This document shows, in pieces, positions 27,273 to 35,178 of a stretch of 59,432 nt of DNA. Source of the DNA: a virus; the IMG/VR virus record IMGVR_UViG_3300014838_001974, positions 1 to 59,432 of that record, one strand, 5' to 3'. The position numbers were made by a program, and so were the translations under genes. The notes under the pieces were generated by a model. The model was given only the letters and a program-made list of their open reading frames with translations, ran no database searches and had not been told where the DNA came from. Positions within the stretch are counted from its first letter, which is position 1. Each line of letters starts with the position of its first letter.

Positions 27273-27742
27273 CGCGCCTCGCAATTCACGCTGAGAAGCG
27301 ACCCGCCGCCATAGGTCCCGGTCGAGACCACGGTCGCTTGCAGTCGATCGCCGAGCGGGCCATTGAGCACGGTGTTGTTCGCCAGCGCCAGATTGGTCAG
27401 CGCCGCCGGCGTGGTAACCGAATTCAGGCCGGACAGGTTGATGGCATCGACGCCGCTCGAGGTGGTGAATTCGATATTGGCGATGTCGAACCAGCTCTGG
27501 CCCTGGTCGAGCGAGCTTTGGATGTAGACATTCACTTGCGTGCCGCCGGAGCCATAGGCGAAGCGAGCCTGGCACGACAGCGCGGTCATGCCCTGCAGGC
27601 CGGTCTGCGGCGTTCCGACCTGCGTCCCAGCCGGACCCACCTGGAAATTGCCGAGCGGGATGACGCCGGAAGAGGTGAACTGCGCGGCCGCGGGAGCGGC
27701 AAGCAGCCAGAGCAGCGCGACCGATGTAAGAAGGCGTTTCAT
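27269..27742 (-). CDS. Secreted small beta-rich protein within the neck gene cluster
   Basis: A 157-residue protein starting MKRLLTSVALL with a signal peptide ending AAA-Q. The mature part is beta-rich (VNVYIQSSLDQGQSWFDIANIEF) and resembles virion decoration domains such as that at 29856-30377, which shares the FSLDVQTGPDNSTWTDYA style. A Sec-exported protein between two cytoplasmic neck proteins is unusual. ATG at 27742 lies 4 bases after the connector stop. Confidence 0.5.
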   Translation of the reverse strand: MKRLLTSVALLWLLAAPAAAQFTSSGVIPLGNFQVGPAGTQVGTPQTGLQGMTALSCQARFAYGSGGTQVNVYIQSSLDQGQSWFDIANIEFTTSSGVDAINLSGLNSVTTPAALTNLALANNTVLNGPLGDRLQATVVSTGTYGGGSLLSVNCEAR

Positions 27743-27746
27743 CCTG

Positions 27747-28796
27747 TCACCCAATGACCGGCACCCGGTAGTCGTCGATCAGTCCCTGGATATCCGGCGG
27801 GAAACCGGCGCCGCCGGGCCCGTTGGCAAACCAGTACAGGGCCGAATACACGCCCTCGATATTTTCCGACCGCAGGTTCGGATCGCGCGTCGCGGCGAAA
27901 TAGGCGCCGCGCACCAGGCGAATGCAGGCATCCTGCAGCGACGCGATGTCCGGATCGCCCTTGGCGTAGCCCGCCTGATAGACGATCTGGATCGGCAGCA
28001 TTTCCCATTTGCAGGGGTAGCCGTCGTTGAAGAGGCGGGAGAGCTGGGCCTTCCTGTAGTCCGCGTCGAAGTCCTGGCCCTCGATCAAATTCTGCGGGAT
28101 CAGGCTGATGTTCGAATTGTTGACGTTGGCGTTCAAGGTCACCGAGATGAATGTCGGCAGAGCAGGCCCAGGTTGAACTCCGGTCGCACTCATGGTCCAC
28201 GATACGTTCAGCGCCAGCGGCACGGCGTTCTGCCTGGTCTCGGCACCGGAAGCCGTGCCGACATAGACATTCCAGCCGGTCGCCAGCGCGTTCGGATCCG
28301 CCGGCGGCGCTGCGACCTGCAGCAAATTGTCGGCCGCAATCACCAGATTCGCCTCCGGCGACATCGGCGTCTCGCCGGTCGGCGTGGTGTAGCTAATGCG
28401 AACGAAGTAGTTCTGGGCCGCCAATGTGCCTCCGGCGACCGCCGCGAGCGCCCCGGGCGCGGTCGGCGCGGCGTCGAGGGCGATGCACGGCGAGCCAGCG
28501 ATCGGCCATTCCTGCAACTGCAGCGGCTTGAAGCCGGAGGGCAGCTGCCATGGGTAGGGATCGCGCTGCGACCACAGCCATTCGAGATAAGTCTGGATCT
28601 GGAACGTGCGGTTGCAATACTTCCGGATCGCGCTCGATGCCTGCGTGATGAAGAGCGAAAGATTCTTGTCCGAGTTGGTGTTGGTGATGCCGAGGATCGA
28701 CTTCACCGTCGCCAGATCAATAAGATCGTAGGGCTTCTGGTTCGCGTACCAGCCGGGCGTCGGAGCCAGCACGCGTTTGATGATGGTGGGCGCCAT
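27747..28796 (-). CDS. Head-tail connector (gp6-like) with inserted Ig/Fn3-like domain
   Basis: A 349-residue protein. The N-terminal part (VKSILGITNTNSDKNLSLFITQASSAIRKYCNRTF) and the C-terminal part (IVYQAGYAKGDPDIASLQDACIRLVRGAYFAATRDPNLRSENIEGVYSALYW) together form the gp6-type helical head-tail connector. Between them, residues about 118-215 form a separate beta-sandwich (NYFVRISYTTPTGETPMSPEAN...WNVYVGTASG) of fibronectin/Ig style. Normal gp6-like proteins are 100-220 residues, so the insertion explains the size. It would decorate the neck. Confidence 0.7.
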   Translation of the reverse strand: MAPTIIKRVLAPTPGWYANQKPYDLIDLATVKSILGITNTNSDKNLSLFITQASSAIRKYCNRTFQIQTYLEWLWSQRDPYPWQLPSGFKPLQLQEWPIAGSPCIALDAAPTAPGALAAVAGGTLAAQNYFVRISYTTPTGETPMSPEANLVIAADNLLQVAAPPADPNALATGWNVYVGTASGAETRQNAVPLALNVSWTMSATGVQPGPALPTFISVTLNANVNNSNISLIPQNLIEGQDFDADYRKAQLSRLFNDGYPCKWEMLPIQIVYQAGYAKGDPDIASLQDACIRLVRGAYFAATRDPNLRSENIEGVYSALYWFANGPGGAGFPPDIQGLIDDYRVPVIG

Positions 28797-28797
28797 C

Positions 28798-29016
28798 TTA
28801 CTTCGTCAGATAGCTCTGCGGGCGCCGCGCAGGCACAGACAGCCGCGGTTTCATCCCGGGGCGCGATGACTCCGGCTCGGCTTGCGCGGCCGGCCAATCG
28901 ACGGCGCTGGAAACAGAGCCCTCGGCCTCGAGGCTAGCTGCGATTTCATCGGATACCAGCTTGGTCTCGCCGGCACCGTAGGGCGCCATGGCGCGATTGA
29001 ATGTCACGAGCTTCAT
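28798..29016 (-). CDS. Small hypothetical protein of the head module
   Basis: A 72-residue hydrophilic protein (MKLVTFNRAMAPYGAGETKLV...). ATG at 29016 overlaps the stop of the glycosyltransferase gene (ATGA); the frame continues far upstream but only as an overlap on that gene. Very short phage proteins with this MKLVTFNRAMAPYGAGE-like opening occur next to capsid genes; the function is unknown. Confidence 0.55.
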   Translation of the reverse strand: MKLVTFNRAMAPYGAGETKLVSDEIAASLEAEGSVSSAVDWPAAQAEPESSRPGMKPRLSVPARRPQSYLTK

Positions 29017-29777
29017 TCCGCGGCCTCCATCAGTTTCGGCGTCGAGCGCAGCATCTCGGAAATGCAGCCCGAATAGGCCCGGTTGCCGATGTGCGAGAGC
29101 CAGATGGTCGGGTCGATCCAGACTTCGCCGCCAAGGGCCCGCCAGCGGCGGCAAAACACAAAGTCCTCGCCCATCTCGCTGGTGTCGTCGGGATCGAAGC
29201 GGAAAAACTGAAAGTAATTCGCCTTGACGGCGGCGCTCATGCCCTCGTGGCCGTCGCGCTTCCATTCCGGATGCGCGGACTTAAGCTGCTCGAGGGCGGA
29301 GCGTGAAATCTTCAGGAGTCCAGTACCGACCGCTAGCACCTTGACCGCGCCCATGGCGTCCTGGTCGAGATGGCCTTCGGCGCCGGCTTCAAAATGCACG
29401 CACCAAACATTCGGATCGCTGTTCGGCTTGTCGACCCGCTTGCGCCCCACGCCCCCGATCACTTCCTTGTCGGAGGCCAATAGGCGCACGATCGCTTCCG
29501 GCTTCCAACCCATATCGTCATCGATGAAGATCAGGTCGTCGCAGTCGGAGGCAAGGAAGCGCGCCACGAGCTCGTTGCGCGCGCGGGGAAGATTCGACGA
29601 TCCGACCACGAACTGGCTGCATTGCCGGATTCCGGTCTGCAGCAGATGCACGGAGGTTTCCGCAAACGCCAGGGTATATTCCAGGCAAGGCGAGCGGGCG
29701 ACTGGCGTGCAGATCATCACCGCACGCGATCGGGCGCGTTCCAGCCTGGCCAACGCTACCGGGTCGAGATCGGACAT
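29013..29777 (-). CDS. GT-A fold glycosyltransferase-like protein in the head module
   Basis: A 254-residue protein. The N-terminal part resembles GT2-type nucleotide-sugar binding (VMICTPVARSPCLEYTLAFAET) and contains a DxD-type metal-binding cluster in DDLIFIDDDMGW, followed by GVGRKR and a KANYFQFFRFDPD / EMGEDFVFCRRW region with an acidic ED near the acceptor site. It probably transfers a sugar to a protein or glycan. Being placed between decoration and connector genes, it may glycosylate capsid or tail proteins; DNA or host LPS are alternative acceptors. Confidence 0.65.
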   Translation of the reverse strand: MSDLDPVALARLERARSRAVMICTPVARSPCLEYTLAFAETSVHLLQTGIRQCSQFVVGSSNLPRARNELVARFLASDCDDLIFIDDDMGWKPEAIVRLLASDKEVIGGVGRKRVDKPNSDPNVWCVHFEAGAEGHLDQDAMGAVKVLAVGTGLLKISRSALEQLKSAHPEWKRDGHEGMSAAVKANYFQFFRFDPDDTSEMGEDFVFCRRWRALGGEVWIDPTIWLSHIGNRAYSGCISEMLRSTPKLMEAAE

Positions 29778-29804
29778 ACTCGCTCCTGACAGAACTTGAT
29801 GGAG

Positions 29805-29830
29805 CGCTGCGGGACGGACGCCCCGCAGCG
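29805..29830. other. Perfect 9-bp stem-loop between decoration and glycosyltransferase genes
   Basis: CGCTGCGGG (29805-29813) pairs with CCCGCAGCG (29822-29830) around an 8-base loop. No U-tract follows on the minus strand, so an mRNA-stabilising or processing hairpin is more likely than a terminator. The next gene's site CAGGAG lies just downstream. Confidence 0.5.
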
Positions 29831-29855
29831 ATATCTCTCGAAGAGTAACCAGCGA

Positions 29856-30377
29856 TCAGGTCGCCGGCGCGACCAGCTGGTCGAAGCCGCCGAAGGTGAT
29901 GCCGATCGCCTGAATGACCGCGGTGTCAGTGCCGGTCCGCGACATGTGCGGAATGCCCGCCACACGAAGGTATCGATTGGCACCGGCGAGGCTGATGCCG
30001 GGGGTGTTGCCGGGGTTGTTCGAGGACGGAACGACCAACCTGGCGACGCCGCTGACAAGGCCACCTCCGGAAGGTCCGGTGACGACGACGGTCGACGCTT
30101 CGGTCGCATAGTCGGTCCATGTCGAGTTGTCCGGACCGGTCTGCACGTCGAGGGAAAAGGACAGCGTCTGCCCCGACCCAAGCGTCGCCGAATAGAAGAC
30201 CTCAATGTCGCACGACAGCGGCATCGAGCCGGTTGCAAGGCCCTCGCGATCGACCGAAGACGAGGTGAAGGAAATCGAGTCGGATCCACCGCCGGCGGTC
30301 CAGGAATACGGAGCGCTAAGCAGCGACTTGGTGTCGATCAAGGCACCAAGATTTTTCTGAAGTACGATATCGCTCAT
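29856..30377 (-). CDS. Head decoration-like protein
   Basis: A 173-residue beta-sandwich protein without signal peptide, located right after the capsid gene. It has the strand pattern DSISFTSSSVDREGLATGSMPLSCDIEVFYSATLGSGQTLSFSLDVQTG, typical of phage decoration or minor capsid proteins with many copies. A TGATG-free leader of 87 bases with a hairpin separates it from the capsid gene. Assigned by position and fold pattern. Confidence 0.6.
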   Translation of the reverse strand: MSDIVLQKNLGALIDTKSLLSAPYSWTAGGGSDSISFTSSSVDREGLATGSMPLSCDIEVFYSATLGSGQTLSFSLDVQTGPDNSTWTDYATEASTVVVTGPSGGGLVSGVARLVVPSSNNPGNTPGISLAGANRYLRVAGIPHMSRTGTDTAVIQAIGITFGGFDQLVAPAT

Positions 30378-30418
30378 GAGCGTGATGTCCTTGAGAAAGA
30401 GGGAAAGGGGAAAAGCGT

Positions 30419-30442
30419 CCGCCTCTGTTTTACGAGAGGCGG
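30419..30442 (-). terminator. Hairpin after the capsid gene (partial terminator or stabiliser)
   Basis: CCGCCTCT (30419-30426) and AGAGGCGG (30435-30442) form a perfect 8-bp stem with an 8-base loop. On the minus strand it is followed by ACGCTTTTCCCC, a weak U-rich run. It lies 22 bases after the capsid stop, where partial terminators keep capsid mRNA in excess. Confidence 0.5.
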
Positions 30443-30464
30443 TTGCCGGTCGGATTCAGAGCGA

Positions 30465-31946
30465 TCAGCTAATCGCGGGCGCCCAACGAACGAACTGGTC
30501 GACCGCAATCGATGCGGGATGCCGCATCTGGAAGTCGTGCTCCTGGATCGCGCGGATGATGGTCTGATCCTTCTGGAAGGCCGAGACCGTCGCACCGGTG
30601 GAGTCGATGTACATGCCCTCGCGGGACACCGCGAGCTCCATGGTCATCGCATCCAGGATCATGGCGTCGGTCATCTCCACCAGGAAGATGAACGAGCAGT
30701 CCTTGTTGGTGCCGGTCGTGTCCCAGATATTGATTGGGATCTGGGTCGACTTCTTGAACGGATAACCCAGCAGCGTGCCGCGCGACAGTTCGTCCCGGTA
30801 GACATAGACGCCGAGCGAATTCTGCACGTTGTTGAGGTAGTTGAAGATGCGGGGATGGAAGAACCACACCCGGCGCATATCGGGGACATTGGCGGTATCG
30901 AGCTTGTTGACCAGGCCGCCGAGCTCGGCTGCCGCGGTTGCCAGCGTATAGGCCAACGTCGAGGTGATGAAGTTGCCGCCGACGGCCGCGGTCGAATTCG
31001 CGGTCGCCGACCAAAGGCCCTGGGTGCCGGCATTCTGCAAGGCCCACATGTTCGCGAACGAAATGAACCCGCGCGGCGTATCCAGGGTGCCGTCGCCGAG
31101 CATGAACGCGAGATCTTCGCGCAGCGCCATCACCTTCACTAGGTCGTCGCGCACGAAGGCGTCGGCGGCCGGATCGGAATAGCGCATCAGATCGTTGGTG
31201 ACCGGCACCAATGCCGTCAGTTTCTTGTAGGTGGCGACAATCTGGCCGAGCTGCTGCTGGGAAGCCGTGATGGTCGCGGTTTCGCCGGAATAGGTCGCGG
31301 TCGCGGCCTGAGTCTGGGCGGGCAAGGTCATGGTGCCGCGCGGCATCGGCATGGTTCGCGGATTGGAGGCGCGAACGACCGCCAAAGGCCGCAACAGTTC
31401 GATGATCTCGTTGATGTACTCCGGAGGCACCATGAAGCCACCCGAGGCGCCGACGCCGGCGAGCAATGCCTTGGTAATGGGGTGGTTCTCGCCGTAGATC
31501 TCCTTGGCGTGCTGGCGCGCTTCGTAGAACGAGCCGTGGCCAAGGCCGATCATCTTGGCGATGCCGCCCATCACCAGACCCTTGTTGGTGACAAGACCGC
31601 GGGCCTTGGCAGCGGATTCCGACGTCCAGGGATCGTCATTGGCGGTCGCGGGAACGAGCGGGCGGTCCTGGCCGTTCACCGGTACCAGCGACTTGCGCTC
31701 CAGGTCCTGCATCGCCTGCAGGCGATCGATCTCGGCGTCGAATTCGGTTTCGGTCGCCTTGATCTTGAGGTCGATGTCCTCGATCGACTTCTTCAATCGG
31801 GCGAACTCGACGTCGTCGGTGCCGATCTTGAAATCCTTCTTCGGCTTTTCGCCGACGGTCTTCATCTTGGTGTAGTCGGCGAGACGAAGAGCGTTCAGCT
31901 CCTCGAGCGCCTTGGCGCGCGCGGCGCGCACGGCTGCGATCGTCAT
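30465..31946 (-). CDS. Major capsid protein, HK97 fold
   Basis: A 493-residue HK97-type capsid protein. Residues 1-95 are a helical, highly charged delta domain (scaffold) that the protease would remove. The mature part starts near residue 105 and has the diagnostic E-loop and P-domain segments: GGFMVPPEYINEIIELLRPLAVVR, MPRGTMTLPAQT, ALVPVTNDLMRYSDP, FMLGDGT and FHPRIFNYLNNVQNS. The N-terminal delta domain shows that scaffolding is at least partly built in, although the protease gene also carries a scaffold-like tail. Confidence 0.9.
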   Translation of the reverse strand: MTIAAVRAARAKALEELNALRLADYTKMKTVGEKPKKDFKIGTDDVEFARLKKSIEDIDLKIKATETEFDAEIDRLQAMQDLERKSLVPVNGQDRPLVPATANDDPWTSESAAKARGLVTNKGLVMGGIAKMIGLGHGSFYEARQHAKEIYGENHPITKALLAGVGASGGFMVPPEYINEIIELLRPLAVVRASNPRTMPMPRGTMTLPAQTQAATATYSGETATITASQQQLGQIVATYKKLTALVPVTNDLMRYSDPAADAFVRDDLVKVMALREDLAFMLGDGTLDTPRGFISFANMWALQNAGTQGLWSATANSTAAVGGNFITSTLAYTLATAAAELGGLVNKLDTANVPDMRRVWFFHPRIFNYLNNVQNSLGVYVYRDELSRGTLLGYPFKKSTQIPINIWDTTGTNKDCSFIFLVEMTDAMILDAMTMELAVSREGMYIDSTGATVSAFQKDQTIIRAIQEHDFQMRHPASIAVDQFVRWAPAIS

Positions 31947-32076
31947 GATGCGTATCCTTGAAAAGGGTGAAAGGGGTTTCGTCCACGCGCCATGTCGGCA
32001 GCGGTCGTCATCACCATGTCGGCGATGCGGGCGTGTCGCCCTTCAACTTGGTCCGGCGTGTCGCCGGGAAATTTCG

Positions 32077-33690
32077 TCAGGCCTTGGCGGGCAGCTCCAG
32101 CACCCGCTTGCGACCATCGACATCCGCGGCGAGCTCTCCATCGTCGTTGCCGTCGTCGTCATCGTCGGTTTCATCGGCGTCGGGCTTTTTCTTGCCGTCG
32201 TCGTCGCCCTGCATGGCCTTGACGTGCTCGCCGGTCTCCTCGATGTGCTGCTGCAGCTCTTCCATGTGGTCGTGGAGATAATCGTGCAGGTGGGCGGCCT
32301 TGGCACAGCAGGTTTCCATCTTGTCGGTGCACTTCGACATTTCGTCGAGATGATCGGTATTGTCAGCGGCCTTCGAGCCCGTCATCGCTTTGAGATGTCC
32401 CTTCATCTCGTCGATGTGGCCCTTCAGTTCCTCCGTGTGGCCGCCTGCCTCGTCGTGAAGATCGGCCATCTTCTCGCGGCACGCGTCCATCGCCTTGGTG
32501 CACTTGTCGATGGCGTCGAGATGGGCTTGGTTCGCCTGGCTGAAGCGCCGGCCGGCCTTTTGTGCCTTCGGCAAAAGAGACTTCAGAACCTTGGCGCGCG
32601 CAGCCTTGTCACCGTCGGGTGAAACATTGGCGAGCAATTCTGCGACTTCTTCCTGCGACATCGCCACGAAGGCGTCGGCCAGGACACGAAGCCCTTCCGC
32701 CAGCATGGCCGGGACCTTGCTGCCGTCGCCCTCCATCTCCGCTTCCCAGGCGGAAGACATCACCGCCCAGCCCAGATCCTCAAGCATCGATGCTAGCTGC
32801 GCGCAGCCATACATGCCCTTGGTGACGATGGTGGCGGACTTGATCTTCATGGCGGAAGCTCCCTTGCCATCGTCGCTGAATTTGGCTTCGTAATGATCGA
32901 TGACGGCGCGCGCCTTTTTTGCCGCAGCGTCCGGAATGTCGGTCTGCGGCGGGCGCGAAGCCGCGGCGCGAATGCCGCTCTTGAGCGCGACCAAGCGGCC
33001 ATCCTTCACCTTGGCGAACGGCAGCTTGTACGAGCCCTTCAGGGCCGGTGCCGAGGCGTCGTAGACCAGAAAGCCCTTGCGGGCGAAATTGGTGTCGGGC
33101 TTGTCTCCGTCGAAGCCGCAATGCGCGAAGATCGAGGCTTCGGCATCCGGGCCATCCCAGCTTGAATCCTCGTCGATGGTGAGATTGCGCGATGCCCCGA
33201 CCTTCCATTCGGAATCGGCCTTGGTCTTCGACGGCAACGAGCGGGCGATTGTCACGGCCTCGAAGTTGCAAGCCACGACGACACAGGAGAGCTCCAGTAA
33301 TTCCCATTGCAGATATTTGAAGCCACCTGTCTTGCCAATTGGTTCGAATTCGATCGGGTCGAAGCCAACCGAAACATCTGTCGCAACACCCGCCTTGTAT
33401 TTTGCGCAAACCTCATCGGCGAGAGCCGAAATGCCCTTGTCGAGAAATGTAATGAGGCCATCCACCTCGGTCTCCGAGATGGTGATGGCTGCGCTGCCTA
33501 CGAGGGAATGGATCTTCGCATCATGGTCCGCCAGAACCGGGAAGACTTTCTTGCGAAGGAAACAGCCCTTGGGAACGAGGATATCCCCAGCGCGATCGAC
33601 AACGCCGCTCGAGGCGCGGACGCGGATCTGCCGATCCGAGAGACCGTCGCCAATCGCTACGACGGAAAGCGGCATATCCTTTCGGATCAT
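32077..33690 (-). CDS. Prohead protease fused to scaffold-like C-terminal region
   Basis: A 537-residue protein. Residues 1-200 match HK97-family (S78) prohead protease, with His56 (LADHD) and Ser135 (LLELSCVVVA) as the expected catalytic pair. The remaining more than 300 residues are not protease: residues 200-280 form a compact domain, and 380-500 a helical, His/Cys/Met/Lys-rich coiled-coil region (HLDEMSKCTDKMETCCAKAAHL), ending in a strongly acidic tail (DADETDDDDDGNDD). A protease-scaffold fusion is the likely reading, releasing itself on maturation. The metal-binding look of the Cys/His helices is unusual. Confidence 0.75.
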   Translation of the reverse strand: MIRKDMPLSVVAIGDGLSDRQIRVRASSGVVDRAGDILVPKGCFLRKKVFPVLADHDAKIHSLVGSAAITISETEVDGLITFLDKGISALADEVCAKYKAGVATDVSVGFDPIEFEPIGKTGGFKYLQWELLELSCVVVACNFEAVTIARSLPSKTKADSEWKVGASRNLTIDEDSSWDGPDAEASIFAHCGFDGDKPDTNFARKGFLVYDASAPALKGSYKLPFAKVKDGRLVALKSGIRAAASRPPQTDIPDAAAKKARAVIDHYEAKFSDDGKGASAMKIKSATIVTKGMYGCAQLASMLEDLGWAVMSSAWEAEMEGDGSKVPAMLAEGLRVLADAFVAMSQEEVAELLANVSPDGDKAARAKVLKSLLPKAQKAGRRFSQANQAHLDAIDKCTKAMDACREKMADLHDEAGGHTEELKGHIDEMKGHLKAMTGSKAADNTDHLDEMSKCTDKMETCCAKAAHLHDYLHDHMEELQQHIEETGEHVKAMQGDDDGKKKPDADETDDDDDGNDDGELAADVDGRKRVLELPAKA

Positions 33691-33702
33691 CTCGTCAAAC
33701 CC

Positions 33703-35178
33703 CTAGTTGACCGGCTGGTCGAGACCGACCGTTTCGCCGCGAAGCGTTGCGATGAAATTCGCGTTCGCGTCCTCGCCGATCGTCTTTCGCTTGCGAAAGC
33801 CGCCCAGCAACTGCTGCAGTTCCGCTACGGTCTTCGAAACGCGGCGCATCTTTTCTTCGTCGTCGCTATCGGCGTTGTTGCCGCCAGGCTCCGCAACCGG
33901 ATCCGGCAGATTGCCGGCGGCCGGCCGTCCATTGTTGTCCGGCGCCGTTCCGGTCGCGTCGCTGCCAAGCGAGGCGAGATTGACCGGCGCGCGAACCTCA
34001 TCGCCACCCGGCACCGGCGGCAAGCGCTCGCCGGCGCGGAACTCGTTGGTTGCGATCAGGCCCGACAACGTACCCATCCGGCCGATGTTGTAGCGGGTCA
34101 GGATATCGGTGCGCAGCAGGCGGCTCTCGTCCAGTCCGATTTCGAGACCTTCGTCCGAAAGCCCGAGCTCATAGTCCAGCTTCTGTTCCCAGCGATCGAG
34201 ATCCGGCGCGATGGTGTCGTTGACGTATTCCTGGTTGACCTGAACCAGGTTGACGCCGCGGAGCTGCTCGAGGCCAAGCTTGAACGGCGGGATCCGATAG
34301 AAGCGGGCGATATCGCCGAGCTGAAACTGGCGCTGCTCGATGAAGGCGAGATCGGAGGAGGTCAGCTGCAACGCGGTCGCCTTCATGCCCTCCTCGAGGA
34401 CGACGGTGTTGCCGGTGTTCTGCAGACCGGCCTTCAATTCGTCCCACTGCTGCTTCAGGCGCTTTGCGGCCGCTTCCGAAACCGTCTTGCTCGATTCCAG
34501 CACGATGCTGGGCCGCGAACCGTTCGCCATCCAGCGCGCGGCCTGCTGCTCCAGCCCCATCGCGACGCCGATCGCATCGCGGGCCATGCCGATGGTCGAG
34601 ATCGCCACCAGCGCGTTGAACGACAACCCGCGCAGGTGAACGATGTCTTCCTGCGCGATGGTCGGCGGAAAATCCCGCAGCATCGCGATCTGCCAGAGCC
34701 CGATGCGGTTGACGTTGTAGAAAATCTCTCCGTTGACCGATTCCATCACCAGGACGGCGTCCGGGTTGATCGGGATCAGTTCGGTGATCTGGCCTTTGCT
34801 GTTGCGTATCTTCGCGGCGTAGGCGTTGCCGCGCAAGAGATAGGCGGCATTCATCTGCTCGGAAAATTCAAACCAGGTCTGCTGCCGGTTCGGCCGCTTC
34901 AGCAGCTTCGCCATCGGATGATTGGTGACGATCTGGCGGCTGCCATCATCTTTTGGCTTGTAGATTCGGGGCGTACAGCGCGCCATGTCCTGTGATCGAA
35001 TGGTCACGCAGGCATACAGCGCGCCCACCGACATCGCGGTGCCCTGGCTGATCAGCAGCCCGGTCGCCGAGGGCGTCGAACCCAGTGTCGGCAGGTAGCC
35101 CTGTGAGGGGAATGACGCCCCGCCGAGTGCCTTGAACACCGTGCCGATGCCGGCGCCGATTGACTTGGCAATGCCCAT
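33703..35178 (-). CDS. Portal protein, HK97 family
   Basis: A 491-residue portal. Landmarks: SVGALYACVTIRSQDMA, PMAKLLKRPNRQQTWFEF, NAYAAKIRN, LRGLSFNALV, the long clip/stem part, FYRIPPFKLGLEQL, and the C-terminal crown rich in D/E. The ATG overlaps the terminase stop by one base (TGATG). It forms the dodecameric DNA gate of the head. Confidence 0.9.
   Translation of the reverse strand: MGIAKSIGAGIGTVFKALGGASFPSQGYLPTLGSTPSATGLLISQGTAMSVGALYACVTIRSQDMARCTPRIYKPKDDGSRQIVTNHPMAKLLKRPNRQQTWFEFSEQMNAAYLLRGNAYAAKIRNSKGQITELIPINPDAVLVMESVNGEIFYNVNRIGLWQIAMLRDFPPTIAQEDIVHLRGLSFNALVAISTIGMARDAIGVAMGLEQQAARWMANGSRPSIVLESSKTVSEAAAKRLKQQWDELKAGLQNTGNTVVLEEGMKATALQLTSSDLAFIEQRQFQLGDIARFYRIPPFKLGLEQLRGVNLVQVNQEYVNDTIAPDLDRWEQKLDYELGLSDEGLEIGLDESRLLRTDILTRYNIGRMGTLSGLIATNEFRAGERLPPVPGGDEVRAPVNLASLGSDATGTAPDNNGRPAAGNLPDPVAEPGGNNADSDDEEKMRRVSKTVAELQQLLGGFRKRKTIGEDANANFIATLRGETVGLDQPVN

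Noticed and set aside
33307-34995. Long plus-strand ORF of 562 codons over portal and protease genes
   Set aside because: Antisense shadow; the minus-strand genes are clearly portal and protease.
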